Shown piece by piece: positions 49,943 through 51,692 of a stretch of DNA of 51,692 nucleotides (positions are counted from its first letter, which is position 1; each line of letters begins with the position of its first letter). A model generated the notes under the pieces. That model worked only from the letters and a program-made list of their open reading frames with translations, did not search any database and had not been told where the DNA came from. A program made the position numbers and the translations under genes. Origin of the DNA: Burkholderia sp. Bp8963 (GTDB lineage: Bacteria; Pseudomonadota; Gammaproteobacteria; Burkholderiales; Burkholderiaceae); NCBI RefSeq assembly GCF_003854275.1, contig NZ_QTQP01000052.1, positions 1-51,692 on the forward strand, written 5' to 3'.

Positions 49943-50773
49943 TCACTCCGCGAACGTGGTCGGATAGGCCGTGTCGTTGAGGACGGTCGCTTTCGAGCCG
50001 AACGTGAGGTGGACCATCCGGTTCGGCTTCGGATCCCAGCAAAAGAACCGGCCAGTGGAACGCATGTGCTGGAGATCGATCACCACGATCGATTCCACCG
50101 GCATGATGGTTTCTGTCCAGAACAGGATGTAGAGGTCCGGTGCGACATCGAAGTAGGCGCACTTCTCGACGTCTGCCACACCGACTTCGGCGCCGTTGAC
50201 GCAATGCCAGGCCATCACCTCGCGGCCGAAATAGACGTGTTCGTACCAGTCGTCCGAGCTGTAGCGATAGAGCACGCGCTTGCCGACCAGGGAGGAGGAC
50301 TGGCGAACAGGCGCGTCGCCGGGTTTTCCATCGACAGTCGCGGTCTGATAGGCGGTAGTGGTGCGTTTCTCGCCGTTCCGATCGACGAAGCCCGAGACCG
50401 CGGCGAACAGGTTGCCGCTCTCGAGCTTCCAGACGAGGGTCACGCTTTCGTCGAATCCGTCCTTGAAGAATTCGACAAACACCACGCCCGGGCGGATTTC
50501 CATGGCTTCGTACGAGTGCGTGCCGCTCGCGCCCGCGCCTTCGCCTTCGCCTTCGCCTTCGAGCAGCTTCCACGAGAGCGTGTTTTCGTCAAGGAAGTGG
50601 TGCTCGATGAGCCAACCATTGTCGAAGCGGAACACTTCGCGTACGCCTGCCAGAACCGAGGTGCGCGGATACTTGTGCTCCGCGAAGCCGTCGGCCATTT
50701 GTTCGAGCGTCGGCCATTGCTCGACGGGAACGAACTGATGGTTCTCGATGGCTTGGGTAATGCTGTAATCCAT
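49943..50773 (-). CDS. MoaF-domain protein
   Basis: The 276-residue protein has the two MoaF lipocalin-like halves: FDNGWLIEHHFLDENTLSWK with MEIRPGVVFVEFFKDGFDES, and GKRVLYRYSSDDWYEHVYFG with WDPKPNRMVHLTFGSKATVL. MoaF is known from the monoamine-regulated moa operon of Klebsiella, where its role is unclear; despite the name it is not a molybdenum-cofactor enzyme. Strong AGGAGG 7 bp upstream fixes ATG 50773. It is first in the amine operon, downstream of operator copy 3. A coding hexanucleotide repeat (50536-50559) gives alternating Glu-Gly. Confidence 0.85.
   Translation of the reverse strand: MDYSITQAIENHQFVPVEQWPTLEQMADGFAEHKYPRTSVLAGVREVFRFDNGWLIEHHFLDENTLSWKLLEGEGEGEGAGASGTHSYEAMEIRPGVVFVEFFKDGFDESVTLVWKLESGNLFAAVSGFVDRNGEKRTTTAYQTATVDGKPGDAPVRQSSSLVGKRVLYRYSSDDWYEHVYFGREVMAWHCVNGAEVGVADVEKCAYFDVAPDLYILFWTETIMPVESIVVIDLQHMRSTGRFFCWDPKPNRMVHLTFGSKATVLNDTAYPTTFAE
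50536..50559. repeat. Hexanucleotide microsatellite inside the MoaF gene
   Basis: CGCCTT repeated four times without error. On the coding strand it reads as repeated Glu-Gly (LLEGEGEGEGAGASG). Unit length is a multiple of three, so copy-number change would alter linker length without frameshift. Confidence 0.9.
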
Positions 50774-50948
50774 GACGGGGCCTCCTTGAAGTAGAAATCG
50801 CTGCACGTGCCTGTTCGATCGCACAATCGATCCCGCTACGGGAAACGGATATTTGGGCGACGCGCGACCAGGGAGGGAGCGACGGGTGCTTCGAATCGTG
50901 TTGTCGAATAGGATCGAGCCGATTCTAGGTAGCCGCGGAAATTGATTG

Positions 50949-50968
50949 AATCAACCAAAAGGATGATT
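50949..50968. promoter_or_regulatory. Amine-locus operator, copy 3 (MoaF operon promoter)
   Basis: AATCAACC-AAAA-GGATGATT, a 20-bp inverted repeat with one mismatch and the same 4-bp spacer as copies 1 and 2. Confidence 0.7.
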
Positions 50969-51124
50969 TTCTCGGCGACAAGGGGTGGGAAGAAGGGTTG
51001 AAACCAGGACTGAGGGTGCGAGTAGCCTGCAGCCTCGGGCATGTCGCCAAGGCTGGCAACGGGCGATGCAGGGAATTCGGGTTCGATGTTGGAGCGCCCG
51101 ACCGTCGAACGATGAATGCAAGCG

Positions 51125-51147
51125 GGGCGCTGCGTGACGCAGCGCCC
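51125..51147. terminator. 10-bp GC hairpin near the right edge of the accessory segment
   Basis: GGGCGCTGCG (51125-51134) pairs with CGCAGCGCCC (51138-51147) with a 3-nt loop, followed by GGTTTCGTTT on the plus strand. Weak terminator or stable dyad. Confidence 0.4.
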
Positions 51148-51181
51148 GGTTTCGTTTGCGGCGCTTCGCAGTGACCAACGC

Positions 51182-51208
51182 AAAACGCGCCGCTCGTGGC
51201 GGCGCGTT
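51182..51208 (-). terminator. Hairpin terminator after the ETF-QO gene
   Basis: AACGCGCCGC (51184-51193) pairs with GCGGCGCGTT (51199-51208) around TCGTG; on the minus strand it is followed by T4 counted into the stem. It lies 8 bp past the stop codon. Confidence 0.65.
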
Positions 51209-51216
51209 CCGGCAGG

Positions 51217-51692
51217 TTACATGTTCGGGTAATTCGGCCCGCCGCCGCCTTCGGGCGTGACCCACACGATGTTCTGCGTCGGGTCCTTGATGTCGCAGGT
51301 CTTGCAGTGTACGCAGTTCTGCGCGTTGATCACCAGACGGTCGCTGCCGTCGTCGTTCTTCACGAATTCATACACCGCCGCCGGGCAGAACCGGCCTTCG
51401 GGCCCCGCGTACGTGCGCAGGTTCACGTTCACCGGCACGTTCGCATCCTTCAGCGTCAGGTGCGCCGGCTGGTTCTCCTCGTGGTTCGTGTTCGAGATGA
51501 ACACCGACGACAGCCGGTCGAACGTCAGCTTGCCGTCCGGCTTCGGATACTCGATCGGCTCGCACTGCGACGCCGGCTTCAGCATCTCGTGGTCCGCGTG
51601 CTTGTGGTGCAGCGTCCACGGCACGTTGCCGCCCATCACCTTCTGCTCGAGCCCGACCATCAGCGTGCCGAGATACAGCCCCTTGGCCATCC
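51217..51692 (-). CDS. Electron transfer flavoprotein:ubiquinone oxidoreductase, C-terminal part (partial)
   Basis: The frame runs off the right edge; 158 codons of the 3' end are present. The [4Fe-4S] ferredoxin-like motif CVHCKTCDIKDPTQNI with the ending WVTPEGGGGPNYPNM is characteristic of ETF-QO, which passes electrons from acyl-CoA and choline-type dehydrogenases via ETF to ubiquinone at the inner membrane. The segment PEGRFCPAAVYEFVKNDDGS is also typical. It marks the return of core genome after the accessory segment. Confidence 0.95.
   Translation of the reverse strand, partial: MAKGLYLGTLMVGLEQKVMGGNVPWTLHHKHADHEMLKPASQCEPIEYPKPDGKLTFDRLSSVFISNTNHEENQPAHLTLKDANVPVNVNLRTYAGPEGRFCPAAVYEFVKNDDGSDRLVINAQNCVHCKTCDIKDPTQNIVWVTPEGGGGPNYPNM

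Larger units (their letters stand above)
50774..51216 (-). promoter_or_regulatory. Upstream region of the MoaF operon with operator copy 3
   Basis: The 443 bp contain operator copy 3 (50949-50968) about 176 bp upstream of the MoaF start, and two hairpins near the right side (51125-51147 and 51184-51208). No coding sequence is evident, and no copy of the tRNA-Leu 3' end could be found here as a second attachment site. Confidence 0.6.

Overview
The window is a GC-rich proteobacterial chromosome segment, most likely from Burkholderia (probably the cepacia complex). This is inferred from gene content: a DUF4148 secreted protein, a Burkholderia-type porin, a membrane cytochrome-type urate hydroxylase, the OmpR/RisS-like pair and the mfd-ispD-ispF order. 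No species can be fixed from sequence reading alone. Genes are dense, rho-independent terminators are frequent, and there is no rRNA, no CRISPR array and no intact insertion sequence.

Layout. 0-4.4 kb: end of a possible TetR-type gene, a LuxR-type regulator with an 18-bp palindrome upstream, a small secreted protein, a DUF1992 protein, tadA and an LD-carboxypeptidase. 4.4-19.5 kb: a purine/allantoin catabolic region. It holds a GntR/FCD regulator, an NCS1 permease, an allantoin/hydantoin-type racemase, puuE, uraD, alc and allA, then puuD, uraH, an 8-oxoguanine deaminase-type amidohydrolase, a LysR regulator, dodecin and a tartronate-semialdehyde-reductase-like dehydrogenase. Together these can take 8-oxoguanine or urate through 5-hydroxyisourate, OHCU, allantoin, allantoate and ureidoglycolate to glyoxylate and urea. 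A cassette of a class IV aminotransferase, a divergent LysR gene and a broken ACT-domain gene interrupts the region. 19.6-41.7 kb: core genes, namely mscL, a PspA/TPR-protein pair, a class A PBP, a threonine/serine dehydratase, argE, mfd, ispD, ispF, ahpD/ahpC, an EnvZ/OmpR pair, a DUF1800/DUF1501 pair and a lone squalene/phytoene synthase family gene.

41.9-51.2 kb: an accessory segment beginning at tRNA-Leu(UAG) and a wrecked P4-type integrase. It carries an APC permease and LuxR-type regulator operon, a porin, and an opposing operon of MoaF-domain protein, FAD amine oxidoreductase, cupin and FeaB-like aldehyde dehydrogenase. This looks like an amine uptake and oxidation unit. All three of its promoters carry the same 20-bp inverted repeat (AATCAACC-N4-GGTTGATT), so it is probably one private regulon. 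The window ends inside the C-terminal part of electron-transfer-flavoprotein:ubiquinone oxidoreductase.

The least explained signals are non-coding. (1) Three copies of a 36-bp composite module made of DnaA-box-like motifs lie 132-134 bp apart in the convergent mrcA/dehydratase intergenic region, where no gene promoter is expected. (2) A nine-unit, 11-bp-period tandem array sits between the mfd stop codon and its likely terminator. (3) The shared operator described above defines the accessory amine locus.
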